52,884 bases of DNA from NCBI GenBank assembly GCA_021295675.1, contig JAGWBY010000051.1, positions 10,281 to 63,164 on the forward strand. Reading direction: 5' to 3'. Both the position numbers and the translations under genes were made by a program. Below are positions 24,590-34,586 of this stretch, piece after piece; the stretch's first letter is position 1, and each line of letters begins with the position of its first letter. Source of the stretch: Candidatus Latescibacterota bacterium. Lineage in GTDB: Bacteria; Latescibacterota; UBA2968; UBA8231. The notes beneath the pieces are model-generated. The model was not told where the DNA came from and searched no databases. It worked only from the letters and a program-made list of their open reading frames with translations.

Positions 24590-26608
24590 ATGAAACTGTT
24601 TTACGCTGTCTGCATTGGGGCCGTCTTGTTCGCCGCCTGTGCCGACCGAGACCCTCTATCCTCCTCTAGCATAGCAGGCAAGGCGACGACCTCTTCCGAT
24701 CCGACCCCTGGCCTGCCTGAGCCGCGCGTGGCCGCGCAATTCACCGTGCGGATCGAAAACCTCGGCACCGTCCTTGCGCCCGGCGCGTGGGTCGCCCAGC
24801 GCGGTGGAGAGCCTTTCTTCACCGATGGCCAGCCCGATCGCGGCGATGGACTCGAAGCACTCGCCGAAGACGGCAATCCCGCCGAGCTAGCCGCGAGCCT
24901 CCACCCAAACAGCGGCGTGTTTACCACGCCAGTGGGAGCCGACGGCCCTGGGCCGCTGACGCCGGGCAGCGCCTATGAGTTCACCTTCGTCGCCCGTCCG
25001 GGCGACCGGCTGTCTTTCGCCACCATGTACGTGCAATCCAACGACCTGTTCTTGTCACCCGGCGACACCGGCATTGCCCTGTTCGCCGACGATGGCCTGC
25101 CCATAAGTGGCGACATCACTGATCAGATCGAACTGTGGGATGCCGGTACGGAAGTCAACGAGGAGCCGGGCGTGGGCGCAAACCAAGCACCGCGTCAGGC
25201 CGGAGCCAACACCGGTGCGGACGAAGGTGGCGCGGTGCGCTTAGTAGATGATGGGTTCACCTATCCGGTCGTGGCCGACGTCGTGAGCGTCACCGTCACC
25301 TCCATAGGTGGTCTGTTCATAGCAGCAGGGGACGACACAGGCGAAGGCGACATGGACGGCGGTCTAATCGTGACCGAAGTGGCGATAACGCCCGATGTCC
25401 TATCCCTGACCAATACGCTGATAAGCTATCTTCAGAACGTCCTATTGATCGCCCTGACCTCGGATGAGGTGACGATTAACGGAGCCGGCGGTGGCACCTT
25501 GGCCATCGCGGGCAACCAGTGGGTGCTAACGGATTATTCGTCCGACGGGCTGCTAGTGCTCAACGGCATCCTGAACGTGGGCGAAGATCAGTTCCCGCGC
25601 ATTCCCATAACGGGTGATATAGCCGCTTCCGGTTCGTCTGATGCTACGGTATCGCTAGACCTTGTGGTCGATATGTCTGGCGATACACCATCCTTGAGCG
25701 GCACCGTTACCGTTGGGGTACCTTACGACATCGGTGATATCATCGCGGCGGCTGAGGCTGAAGCCGGAGACACGGACGGCGATGGAGACACGGACGGAGA
25801 CGGAGACACGGACGGTGACGGAGACATGGACGGAGACGGAGACACGGACGGTGATGCCGACGGAGACATGGACGGAGACGGAGACACGGACGGTGATGCC
25901 GACGGAGACATGGACAGCGATGGCGATGGTGAGACCGACGGAGACGACATCCCTGAGGGGCCCATTACTTCCGCACGGACCTTCTCTGACGATCCGGCTG
26001 CTGGCTCGGCAGAACCGCGCACTCCAGCACAATTCACCGTGCGGATCGAAAACCTCGGCACCGTCCTCGCGCCCGGCGCGTGGGCCACTCAGCGCGGCGG
26101 GACGCCCCTGTTCGTCGCTGGCCAACCCGACCGCGGCCACGGACTTGAAGCACTCGCCGAGGACGGCAATCCCGCGGGACTGACCGCGAACTTACCTAGA
26201 AACAGCGGCACGTTCACCACGCCGGTGGGAGCCGACGGTCCTGGGCCGCTGACCCCGGGTAACGCCTATGAATTCACCTTTGTCGCCCGGCCGGGCGACC
26301 GGCTGTCTTTTGCCACCATGTACGTGCAATCCAACGACCTGTTCTTGGCCCCCGGCGACACCGGCATTGCTCTATTCGCCAACGATCGCCAGCCGATAAG
26401 TGGCGACGTTACCGATCAGATCGGGCTGTGGGATGCCGGTACGGAAGTCAACGAGGAGCCGGGCGTGGGCGCGAATCAAGCACCGCGTCAGGCCGCGGCC
26501 AACACCGGCGCGGACGAAGGCGGCACGGTGCGCTTAGTCGATGATGGCTTCACCTATCCAGCCGTAAGCGACATCGTGCGCATCACCATCTCTTCCTCTG
26601 GCGGCTGA
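24590..26608 (+). CDS. Double Spondin_N-domain lipoprotein with acidic DGD-repeat linker
   Basis: 672 residues. The signal ends VLFAACAD, a lipobox. Domain 1 (about residues 45-240) is Spondin_N: FTVRIENLGTVLAPGAWVAQ, GPLTPGSAYEFTFVARPGDR, LSFATMYVQSNDLF and WDAGTEVNEEPGVGANQAPR. A strand-rich middle domain (about 260-385) follows, then a 60-residue run of D-G/T/M-D-G-D repeats, a calcium-binding style linker like thrombospondin type 3. Domain 2 (about 480-672) repeats domain 1 nearly word for word, even at DNA level. Bacterial Spondin_N proteins are surface or periplasmic and of unknown role, possibly adhesion. RBS AGGAGAAT precedes the start. Confidence 0.9.
   Translation: MKLFYAVCIGAVLFAACADRDPLSSSSIAGKATTSSDPTPGLPEPRVAAQFTVRIENLGTVLAPGAWVAQRGGEPFFTDGQPDRGDGLEALAEDGNPAELAASLHPNSGVFTTPVGADGPGPLTPGSAYEFTFVARPGDRLSFATMYVQSNDLFLSPGDTGIALFADDGLPISGDITDQIELWDAGTEVNEEPGVGANQAPRQAGANTGADEGGAVRLVDDGFTYPVVADVVSVTVTSIGGLFIAAGDDTGEGDMDGGLIVTEVAITPDVLSLTNTLISYLQNVLLIALTSDEVTINGAGGGTLAIAGNQWVLTDYSSDGLLVLNGILNVGEDQFPRIPITGDIAASGSSDATVSLDLVVDMSGDTPSLSGTVTVGVPYDIGDIIAAAEAEAGDTDGDGDTDGDGDTDGDGDMDGDGDTDGDADGDMDGDGDTDGDADGDMDSDGDGETDGDDIPEGPITSARTFSDDPAAGSAEPRTPAQFTVRIENLGTVLAPGAWATQRGGTPLFVAGQPDRGHGLEALAEDGNPAGLTANLPRNSGTFTTPVGADGPGPLTPGNAYEFTFVARPGDRLSFATMYVQSNDLFLAPGDTGIALFANDRQPISGDVTDQIGLWDAGTEVNEEPGVGANQAPRQAAANTGADEGGTVRLVDDGFTYPAVSDIVRITISSSGG
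25823..25906 (+). repeat. 42-bp tandem repeat coding the DGD linker
   Basis: Two exact 42-bp copies (25823-25864 and 25865-25906) beginning GACATGGACGGAGACGGAG lie within a longer, looser array of 6- and 12-bp units from about 25768 to 25950. The unit is a multiple of three, so copy-number change alters linker length without a frameshift. Confidence 0.9.
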
Positions 26609-26645
26609 GAGGACGCAGTGCCAGCGACATAGGCACTGTTAAACA

Positions 26646-26690
26646 CAAAAAGTGGAGGTAACGGTCAAGGCCATTACCTCCACTTTTTTT
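26646..26690. terminator. Strong bidirectional terminator
   Basis: A perfect 15-bp stem (AAAAAGTGGAGGTAA with its complement) closes a 12-base loop, with a T-run on the plus side and A-run on the minus side. It serves both the Spondin_N gene and the convergent dpp-like genes. Confidence 0.92.
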
Positions 26691-26705
26691 GGTATTGCGT
26701 AACCC

Positions 26706-27669
26706 CTATTCCTCGTCATAGCGTATCCGCGGATCCAGCCAAGCGTAAAGAATGTCGGCAATGAGGTTGGCCAGCACGAAGACCGTGGCCAGCAGCAAAA
26801 CTCCGCCCTGCACGGCGCGGAAGTCGCGCGCCTGCACCGCCAAAAAGAGCCAGCGTCCGACCCCGGGCCAAGCGAATATGGTCTCGGTGATAACCGCGCC
26901 CCCGAGCAAATAGCCGAATTGGAGGGCAATGACCGTAAGCGTGGTGGCGCACAATCACCACCCGCTGCCGCAGGCCCTTGGCCCAAGCCGTGCGGATGTA
27001 GTCCTCGCCGAGGACGTCGATCAAGCTAGCGCGGGTCATGCGCGCAATGACGGCCATGGGAATGGTCCCCAAAGTCAGGGCCGGCAGGAAAAGGTGCCAC
27101 AGCACGTCGCCGCAGGCCGCAAAGTCGCCCTGTATGAGGGTGTCGATTACGTAGAAATAGGTGATCGGCTCAAAGTAGATATGCGTGCTCAAGCGGCCGG
27201 ACACCGGAAAGAGCGGCACGTAAAAGGCCAACAGCAACACCAGCATCAGGGCCAGCCAAAATACGGGAATGGAAATGCCGGCCGTGGCCAAGATCATGCT
27301 GAGCAGATCGGCGAGCTTGCCCCGCCGCACCGCGGCCCACAGTCCAGCCGAGATGCCGACCGTCATGGCCAGCAGCATACTGGCCACGGTTAGCTCGCAA
27401 GTGGCCGGGAAGCGCTGAACCAGTTCAGTGGTGATTTTCTCGTGAGTGCGAATCGAACGGCCGAGATCACCGCTCAACAGGCCAGTAAAGAAGCGGTAAA
27501 ACTGCACGTGGAAGGGCTGGTCGAGGCCCATAGTTGCGCGCAACTCGGCCAAGCTCTCGGCATTGGCGCGCTCCCCGAGCATGACTTGGGCCGGGTCGCC
27601 CGGCACCAAGTAGATTCCCGCCAGCGTCGGCAAGAGCGCAATGAGCCGCCTGAAGACGAAGCGGTGCAT
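26706..27669 (-). pseudogene. DppB-like ABC permease with internal deletions and a frameshift
   Basis: Family: inner-membrane permease of peptide/nickel importers. N-terminus RRLIALLPTLAGIYLVPGDP lacks about ten residues that normally form the end of helix 1 between the LPTLxG and LVPGDP motifs. The rest fits (GLDQPFHVQFYRFFTGLLSG, ARMTRASLIDVLGEDYIRTA, AKGLRQRVVIVRH). Then, where ALRNALLP is expected, the frame changes: the family end, LTVIALQFGYLLGGAVITET and IFAWPGVGRWLFLAVQARDF, ending DPRIRYDEE, is in another frame that stops at 26706, while the first frame runs to 26716 as unrelated sequence. About eight residues are missing at the join near 26950. As sequenced it is non-functional. Confidence 0.85.
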
Positions 27670-27672
27670 GGC

Positions 27673-29247
27673 TCAAGGGGCCAGCGCGGTGCTATGGAAC
27701 CACTTGCTGCCGGTGGGATGCAGCTTGAAACCGGTGACGCGACGCTGGAAAACCACCGTCTGCGTCGCGTGTACTAAGGGGACCCAAGGCGCGTCGCGGT
27801 GGACGATCTCCTGCGCCTGGGCGTAGAGCCGCGTGCGCACATCGCGATCGGTGGAGCGACGGGCCGCGACGAGCGCGTCGTGCAGCTCGCCACTGCGGTA
27901 GAAGGAGGCCGCGGTTGAGTCGAGGAGCACGTAGAGGAAGTTGTCCGGGTCGCCGTTGTCGCCGGTCCAGCCCAACAAAGCCATCTGGTGCTGACCGTCG
28001 AACACCTTGTCCAGGTACGTCCCCCATTCCCAAGACACAATGCGGGCGTGGATACCCACCTTTTCCAAGTCGGCCTGAATCGCCTCGGCGATCTTGCCGG
28101 GCTGCGGCATATAGGGGCGCGGCACCGGCATGGCCCACAGCTCGGTTTCAAAGCCGTCGGCATAACCAGCTTCCGCCAGCAAGGCGCGCGCTTTGGCCGG
28201 ATCATAGCCATAGCCCGCAATCGTGTCGTTGTAACTCCACAAGGTCGGCGGGATGGGGTTTTTGGCCGACATGGCCAAGCCCTCGTAGAAATTATCCACC
28301 AGCGCCTGCTTATCCACGGCGTGATTTACGGCTCGACGCACCCGCACATCGTCGAACGGCTCCTTGTCCATGTTCATGGCCAAGTAGCCGGTATTCATGC
28401 CCGCCTGCGTCAACAGGTGGAGGTTGGGGTCGGCGCGGATCGGCTCAATGTACTCAGGACTGAGGTTGTCGAAGCCGTGAATCGTGCCCTGCGAAAGCTC
28501 CAAAAAGCGCACCGAGGCTTCCTGAATAGGCTTGAAAATTAGGCGGTCGAGCTGCGGCTTTGGCCCCCAGTAATCGGGGTTGCGCTCCAAGACGATGCGC
28601 TCGTCCTTGCGCCATTCGACCAAGCGGAAGGGGCCGGTGCCAACCGGGTTTTTGAAGTAATCGCGGCCGTAACGAGCCACCGCAGTGGGGCTGACGGCCG
28701 CACAGAAGTTCATCGCCAAGTTCGCCAAGAAGGGGGCATGAGGCTCTTTGAGGCGGATGACAAAAGTCGAATCGTCCGGGGCCTCTAGCGCGGCGACAAT
28801 GTCGTCCATGCCCATGGCCTGCCAGTACTTGAATGCGCCGGCGACCTTGTGGAAGGGATGGTCTTTGTCAAACTGCCGCTCGAGCGAAAACAGCATGGCC
28901 GCGGCGTTAAAGGGGGTGCCGTCGTGGAAGCGGACCCCCGTGCGCAAGTGGAAGGTCCACGTGAGCTGATCGTCGGCGATGTCCCAAGAATGCGCAAGCT
29001 GCGGCACCACAGCCGTGCTCTCGCTGTCGTAGGTCACCAACGTCTCGTAAATGTTGTCGCAGACCTTGAACGATTCGCCGTCGTTTTCAATCCCCGGATC
29101 TAGCCCGATCGAATCCGAGCCACGGCCAAAAACCAACGTCTGCTGCCCCCGTTCCTCTTGGCCGCATGCGACAAGTACGGCGACAACTACAGCAGTCCTG
29201 AACAATTGGGCGGATCGCCCTACTATTCTGCGTCCATCTGAGTCCAT
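27673..29247 (-). CDS. Peptide/nickel-type ABC substrate-binding lipoprotein (DppA-like)
   Basis: SBP family 5 protein, about 524 residues from ATG 29247; the frame reaches TTG 29274, but the signal peptide (LFRTAVVVAVLVACGQ) fits the later start and gives a lipobox Cys near residue 28. Hallmarks: IGLDPGIENDGESFKVCDNI, TWTFHLRTGVRFHDGTPFNA, the NPVGTGPFRLVEWRKDERIV motif, and DVRVRRAVNHAVDKQALVDN. It captures oligopeptides or similar solutes and delivers them to the DppB/DppC pair. It sits three bases upstream of the dppB-like gene in the same direction, after the sugar isomerase; the stop of that isomerase is 29 bases upstream. Confidence 0.94.
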   Translation of the reverse strand: MDSDGRRIVGRSAQLFRTAVVVAVLVACGQEERGQQTLVFGRGSDSIGLDPGIENDGESFKVCDNIYETLVTYDSESTAVVPQLAHSWDIADDQLTWTFHLRTGVRFHDGTPFNAAAMLFSLERQFDKDHPFHKVAGAFKYWQAMGMDDIVAALEAPDDSTFVIRLKEPHAPFLANLAMNFCAAVSPTAVARYGRDYFKNPVGTGPFRLVEWRKDERIVLERNPDYWGPKPQLDRLIFKPIQEASVRFLELSQGTIHGFDNLSPEYIEPIRADPNLHLLTQAGMNTGYLAMNMDKEPFDDVRVRRAVNHAVDKQALVDNFYEGLAMSAKNPIPPTLWSYNDTIAGYGYDPAKARALLAEAGYADGFETELWAMPVPRPYMPQPGKIAEAIQADLEKVGIHARIVSWEWGTYLDKVFDGQHQMALLGWTGDNGDPDNFLYVLLDSTAASFYRSGELHDALVAARRSTDRDVRTRLYAQAQEIVHRDAPWVPLVHATQTVVFQRRVTGFKLHPTGSKWFHSTALAP

Positions 29248-29276
29248 CTGCGGATCATCTTGAAAGCGCTGCAACG

Positions 29277-30266
29277 CTAATCCTCAAACGCCGCGTCAAA
29301 GGCAATATCCGAGGGTGGGAAATCGACCTGTTTGACGAAGGCGGCCGCTTCTGTCGCGCCGTGAACGCGATCCATGCCGCTGTCTTCCCATTCGACCGAC
29401 AGCGGCCCTTGGTAGTTGATGCGGTTGAGGGCGCGGATGATTTCCTCAAAGTCGATATTGCCACGGCCCAACGAGCGGAAGTCCCAATAGCGCTGGCGGT
29501 CGCCGAACTCGGTGTGCCCGCCGAAGACCCCAGCGGCGGTCGGCGTCGCGGACCAGCCTACGTCCTTCATGTGGACGTGGAAGATGCGGTCGCTGAAGCG
29601 GTAGATAAACTCGACGTAGTCCACGCCCTGATAGCCGAGGTGGCTGGGATCGTAGTTGAAGCCAAAGGCCGGGTGGCCGTCGAGCGCCTGGATGGCGCGC
29701 TCAGCCGAGGCAATATCAAAGGCGATTTCAGTGGGGTGGACCTCTAGCGCGAATTTGACGCCGAGCGCTTGGTATTGGTCGAGGATGGGTTTCCAGCGCG
29801 CGGCAAAATCCGCGAACCCAGCCTCGATCATGTCGGGGGATACCGGCGGAAATGAATAGAGCAGGTGCCAAATCGAGGAGCCGGTAAAGCCGTTGACCAC
29901 GTCAACCCCGAGCCGGGCGGCCGCTTGCCCCGTGGCGATCATCTCTTCGGCCGCGCGCTGGCGCACGCCCTCCGGACTGCCGTCGCCGAAGATGCGCGGA
30001 GGCAGGATGGCTTGGTGGCGGCTGTCGATGGCGTCGCATACGGCTTGGCCGACGAGGTGATTGGAAATGGAAAACAGCGCTAGATCGTATTTTGCGAGCA
30101 GTTCGCGCTTGGCCTCGCAATAGTCATCAGTGGCTTGGTCAACTTCAAAGTGGTCTCCCCAGCAGGCCAGCTCCAAGCCGTCGTAGCCAAACTCAACGGC
30201 TTGTTGGCAGAGGGTCTCGATCGACAGGTCGGCCCACTGGCCAGTGAAGAGGGTGACGGGTCGCAT
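29277..30266 (-). CDS. Sugar phosphate isomerase/epimerase (AP-endonuclease 2-like TIM barrel)
   Basis: 329 residues, ATG 30266 behind AAGGAGCG. A xylose-isomerase-like TIM barrel: [56 protein letters not shown] with the metal-binding Glu and His, [20 protein letters not shown] with Asp and His, [10 protein letters not shown] with His, and [17 protein letters not shown] with Glu. These residues form the usual divalent metal site. Cytosolic. Members interconvert keto- and aldo-sugars or inosose derivatives and commonly work with Gfo/Idh/MocA oxidoreductases, like the one at 23.4 kb. Likely co-transcribed with the dpp-like genes downstream. Confidence 0.94.
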   Translation of the reverse strand: MRPVTLFTGQWADLSIETLCQQAVEFGYDGLELACWGDHFEVDQATDDYCEAKRELLAKYDLALFSISNHLVGQAVCDAIDSRHQAILPPRIFGDGSPEGVRQRAAEEMIATGQAAARLGVDVVNGFTGSSIWHLLYSFPPVSPDMIEAGFADFAARWKPILDQYQALGVKFALEVHPTEIAFDIASAERAIQALDGHPAFGFNYDPSHLGYQGVDYVEFIYRFSDRIFHVHMKDVGWSATPTAAGVFGGHTEFGDRQRYWDFRSLGRGNIDFEEIIRALNRINYQGPLSVEWEDSGMDRVHGATEAAAFVKQVDFPPSDIAFDAAFED

Positions 30267-30721
30267 TGCAATCGCTCCTTGTTGGTGTTTGTATGAGAAG
30301 GGAGTATATACGCCAGTTATCGACGAAGTGTCAAATTAGTAGAGAGTGGAGAGTGCCCCTAACTCACCTAGGGCCGTGCGGGGACTAACCACTAACCACT
30401 AATAAGCTGTTGAATTATGCGGAAAATCGACAGCTAAGGTTCGTTTGTAGCCCCCTCATTTTGGCACTCGTCCGACGACTGGCAATCCGCACCATGGGCA
30501 CCAAGTTCCCACTCGCCGCCGCGCCCTGAGCCTGTCGAAGGGCGTCTTTCGCTCTACGCTATAATATCAATTAATTGTCTAATTAAATTAATTAAATTAA
30601 TTAAATATGCATAATATGTTAATAAAATCAAAGAAATCCCCAAGGAGGCTGTAAAACGAGCAATGAAACGATTAAACAGGAAGGACGTATCGGCTAAAGT
30701 TCGGAGGCATCATCGATCAGA
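30267..30721. other. Intergenic region with AT-rich repeats and a common hairpin motif
   Basis: It holds three 9-bp AT-only tandem units (AATTAAATT, 30581-30607), the hairpin at 30522-30544, and an AAGGAGG site at 30643-30648 followed by an ATG at 30663. That ATG opens a short peptide MKRLNRKDVSAK which then loses sense at the edge of the fibronectin fragment; a gene start may have been cut here. Confidence 0.5.
30522..30544. repeat. Hairpin motif CCCTGAGCCTGTCGAAGGG
   Basis: The 23-base segment folds with CGCCCT pairing AGGGCG around GAGCCTGTCGA. This motif is familiar as a dispersed hairpin in many bacterial genomes; only one copy was seen here. Confidence 0.55.
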
Positions 30722-33700
30722 TCAACGCCCGGCTGTTGCATCTTCGGCGGACTCCCCCTCAGCCGGGGGGGTATGGACAAACCACAGGATCGGCGAGGAG
30801 ACGATGCCGTCGGGGTCGGTCAACGTCGCGGTCATCTGCTTATCCACCTGCGGGCGGGTCGTCGATAGACGGATCGAGCCGGGCGTATCCATATTCCCCT
30901 TCGGCGTGGTCGTGCTGTCTTGTGCGGCGTCCCCGGGGCCTTGGTCGTTTTCGGCCCATACCTCAAACGTGTACTGGGTGTTGCCGGTCAAGCCCGATAC
31001 GGTCTGGCTGCTCGTGCCCGCACTCTTCCAAGGCGTCCAACTACCGCCGGCGGGCTGCCAGCGGTGTTCATAGCCGGTAATCGTCGATCCCCCATCCGAG
31101 CCAGGCGCGTCCCACGTCAAGTGAACCGAGGTGTCGCTTTGCGCGGTCGCCGTGAGGTTTTGCGGCTCCAACGGCACATTGGCCTGCACCGCGCCGGTCG
31201 GATCGCTGGCGGCCGTGTCTTGGTTGGTGCCGTGCCCGTCCTGGTAGCGCACCGTCGCCCGCAGTTGATAGCCCCCATCCGCATCCTGCGGCGTGTAGCT
31301 GGACCCCTCCGGATACGAAGCGCCCTCTCCCTCGCCCGCGCCTTCGGCACACGGCGACGGCAGATCAACCCACGCCGCGGTCGCACTGGTCCGCCGCTGC
31401 CACGTCCAACACGCCCCGTAGATGCCCCCGTCCGCGTCCGTCAGCGTCGCCGTCGTGCTGTCGGCCGCCCCGGCGCCAAACGGCTGATTGACCGCCCGCA
31501 CCGCAAAAGTGCATGCCTGTCCGTTGGTCAAGCCCCCAATCGTCAGGCTATCGACCGAAGCCCCGCCGGCCACCGGCGACCACAGCACCCCTCCTTCCCC
31601 ACTATACCAATACTCGTACCGCACGAGGGACGAGCCCCCCGTCCGCACCGGAGCCGACCAACGCAAGCCCACCTGCCCGTCCCCGGCCGTGGCCGTCAAT
31701 CCTTGTGGCTTCCACGGCGGACCGACCACGGCCGCGGTCGTGTCGCTGTGGGCACTTTGATCGCCATGCCGGTCGGTATAGTACATCTTCGCCAGCAAGC
31801 GCGAGCCCAAATGCACCGTGCTGACCGAGAGAATCCGCGACACCTCTTCTAAGCCCTGACTGGTGGCTAAAGCCCCCTCGGTATCGTAAAACAACGACCA
31901 CTGCAAACTATTCGGCTTTAAGACTAAGGGGCCGTCTTCGTCGGTCAGGGTTGCCCGTAGCGGGTTGCCCACCTGCGGCGTCAGCGACGACAACTCCAGC
32001 GTACCCGGATCATCCGCATCCGTTACCCGCACCGACACCGCCAGCGTATCCGCCAACGGCGGCGTGCCATCATCGGTGGCGACTACTGCCACCGCATACA
32101 TACGGTCGAGGTCGGCATCGGCCGGCTGCTCATAGTTGGGCAGACGGGCAAAGGCCAACACCCCGCTTTGCGCCCCCAACGTGAAATGGGACGCATCATC
32201 CCCGGCCTTCGACCACGTGATCGCATCGTTGTCCGCGTCGGTGGCCGTGTACGTGCCGACCGCTGTGGTGTGTTCGTTGACCGTGGGCGTCGCCGGCGCG
32301 GTCGGGTCAATCACCGGCGCACGGTTGGGCGGAGCCGCCACCGGAGCCGTCCAAGCGCTCACGACCGTGTCCCGGACGGTGCCGTGCCCGTCCCGATACG
32401 ACACCCGCGCCTGCAACACGAAGGTGAAGTCCACATCCGACGACCTCGGCGTGTACATCTGTTCGTAAAAAAAACGCCACGCCTGCTCCCGCGGAAAGTT
32501 TTTGCCTACTTTATACCACTCCCACTCCACATCGCGGATATTCCCATCCTCGTCGGTTAGCGTCGGCGTAAGCACCTCGCCGACCAAAGGCTGCAACGAA
32601 GACAACGCCAACGTGCCGGCATCTTCGGCGTTGGAAACCGTCACCGTGACCGTCTGGGTCGCCATTTGGGTACCGTAGCGGGCGATTATATCCACCATGT
32701 AGGGGTGATCCTCGCCCAGTGCCTCAAAGTTCGGGGCTGTATTAAACGTCAGTACGCCAGTGGTCGTCCCGATACGGAACAGGGACTCATCTTGGTCCGT
32801 CCCCAAAGACCACGTAACCCCCTTATACGGCGAGGTGTACGCCGCCACCGAGTCCGTGCGGCTTTCGGCATACGACACGCTTTCCGGTCCCGAAATGGCC
32901 GCCTGCGGCGTGGCCGCCACCTCCGTCGTATCGCTGTAGCCCACTCCGTTCTCAGACCGCATCTGGAAGGTGTACGCCGTGCCATTGGTTAATCCCGTTA
33001 CGACTTGCTCCACCCCCTCGGTGTTGGCCGCCTGCGCCGTCCAATCCGGCGACCAACTGGCCCCCCCGTCGGCACTCTGACGCCACTGATGCTGCACAAA
33101 CGCCGAGCCGTTATCCACCCCAGCCGTCCAGCGCCACGTCACCTGACCATCGCCCGCCGCCACCGTCAGCGTCGGCGCACCCGGACGACCCACCGGCGTG
33201 ACCACCACCGCCGTCGAGTCGCTCGCGCCCACCGCATTGACCGCACGCACCCAAAACGTATAAGGCGTACCGTTGGTCAACCCTGTAACCTGCAGGCTAT
33301 CAGCCGAAGTCCCCCCATCAACCGCCGTCCAATCCACCCCGTTGGCACCACTCGCCCCCTCACTGGTTCGCTGCTGATACTCATAGTGCAGGATTGGAGA
33401 GCCGTTATCCGATGACGCGCTCCAACGCAACGTCACTTGACCATCACCCGCCGAGAACGACACATCCGGCGCGTCCGGCGGCCCTATCACCGCTCCGGTT
33501 GCCATGCTCTCAGCCGTCTTGTTGGGGCCGAGCCCGTCGGTATAACTCACTCGCGCCTGCAGTTGATCAACTATGTCCTCGCGCATCGGCGTGTAGTTCG
33601 GGCCATCCGCCGACGGAATGGTCTCCCACATCACCAGTGGACTCTCCCGACGCCACCACGTCCAATCCGTATCGGAGATTCCTCTGTTCGGATCCGAAAG

Positions 33701-34586
33701 CGTCGCCGTCAGCACATCGCCTACCGTCGGAGTAGCAATGTCTCCAGACGACTCCAACGAGATCGCGCCGGGCCGGTCGAGCGTGAACAGGGACCACTGC
33801 GCTATGTCCCCTTTATCACCCTCAGCGGTGACCGCCCGCACTTGGAAAGTGTAATTCACCGTGTTATCGTCCTTCAATAACGCAACCGTGCCCTCGATCG
33901 TGCCCGTGCCATCGTCGGTAGGATCAGAATCCCAAGTAGAACTCCAACTTGTGTCCCCGTCGGTACTATACTCGTAGCCGCTGATGCTCCCCGGGCGCAG
34001 CGTAGGCTCGCCCCAACTCAGGGTCACCTTGTTCCAATTATTGCCCGTGCCCTGACTCGGCAGACTGGAACTGAACACTACCGGTGCACTTGGAAGAAAG
34101 CGGATTTTGACGCTCACGGACCCATCTGTTGCGTTCTGCGTAATCGCCTTCACCGCGATGCCGGTGAACACCGTCTGCGTATCATCTTTATAATCGTCTG
34201 TACCCTTGCCATCGTAACCATCCGTCGAGGGGTTGGTATAAGGCGTGAATTCGCCAGAAGTCCACACATCGTTCGCGTCGCCGATGTTGCCTACATTACT
34301 TGAAGCCCCAGAGTACCAAGTATCCAAGTCGTCCTTTCCGGTAGCCGTATTACGGATCCCGCTGGCAAAAAGTCCATCGGCGCACTCCACGTCAACGTGC
34401 TTGTGCTCTTCAAAGGCGTTGACATCCTTACTGCCATAAGGATTTTTTCCTAATGATGGGAAAAGACTTTTGTCGAGATTGGCGGGATCCACATCCTCGT
34501 CAACGTGATAGATCAACAGCCCGCTCGTTGGCGCGTAGTCATCGTAGTAGCTGCCTCGGCTATGCTCGGTGTGCGTATTCTGCCGG
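30722..34586 (-). pseudogene. Truncated M6-peptidase/fibronectin-III/cadherin surface protein
   Basis: The reading frame enters from the IS end at 34586 without its own start. Its first residues, RQNTHTEHSRGSYYDDYAPT then SGLLIYHVDED, match the end of an M6 peptidase catalytic domain (compare the intact one at 21.8 kb). About 170 residues later a long series of surface domains follows: at least five FN3 repeats (for example GDGQVTLRWSASSDNGSPIL), two cadherin-like units with GVTWSLGTDQD and AITWSKAGDDASHFTLGAQS, and Ig-like units with TDEDGNIRDVEWEWYK. The far end stops inside such a unit (PDGIVSSPILWFVHT then unrelated residues), so both ends are lost. The IS element removed the signal peptide and zinc site; the product, if any, is inactive. 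Confidence 0.85.

Noticed and set aside
25768..25950. Possible CRISPR-like or satellite array
   Set aside because: The repeats have no spacers, sit in frame inside the Spondin_N lipoprotein and encode a D-G-D linker.
30663..31073. 136-residue plus-strand open frame with a good AAGGAGG site
   Set aside because: Only the first dozen codons look gene-like; the rest is antisense to the FN3 protein. It is kept as a breakpoint clue, not as a gene.
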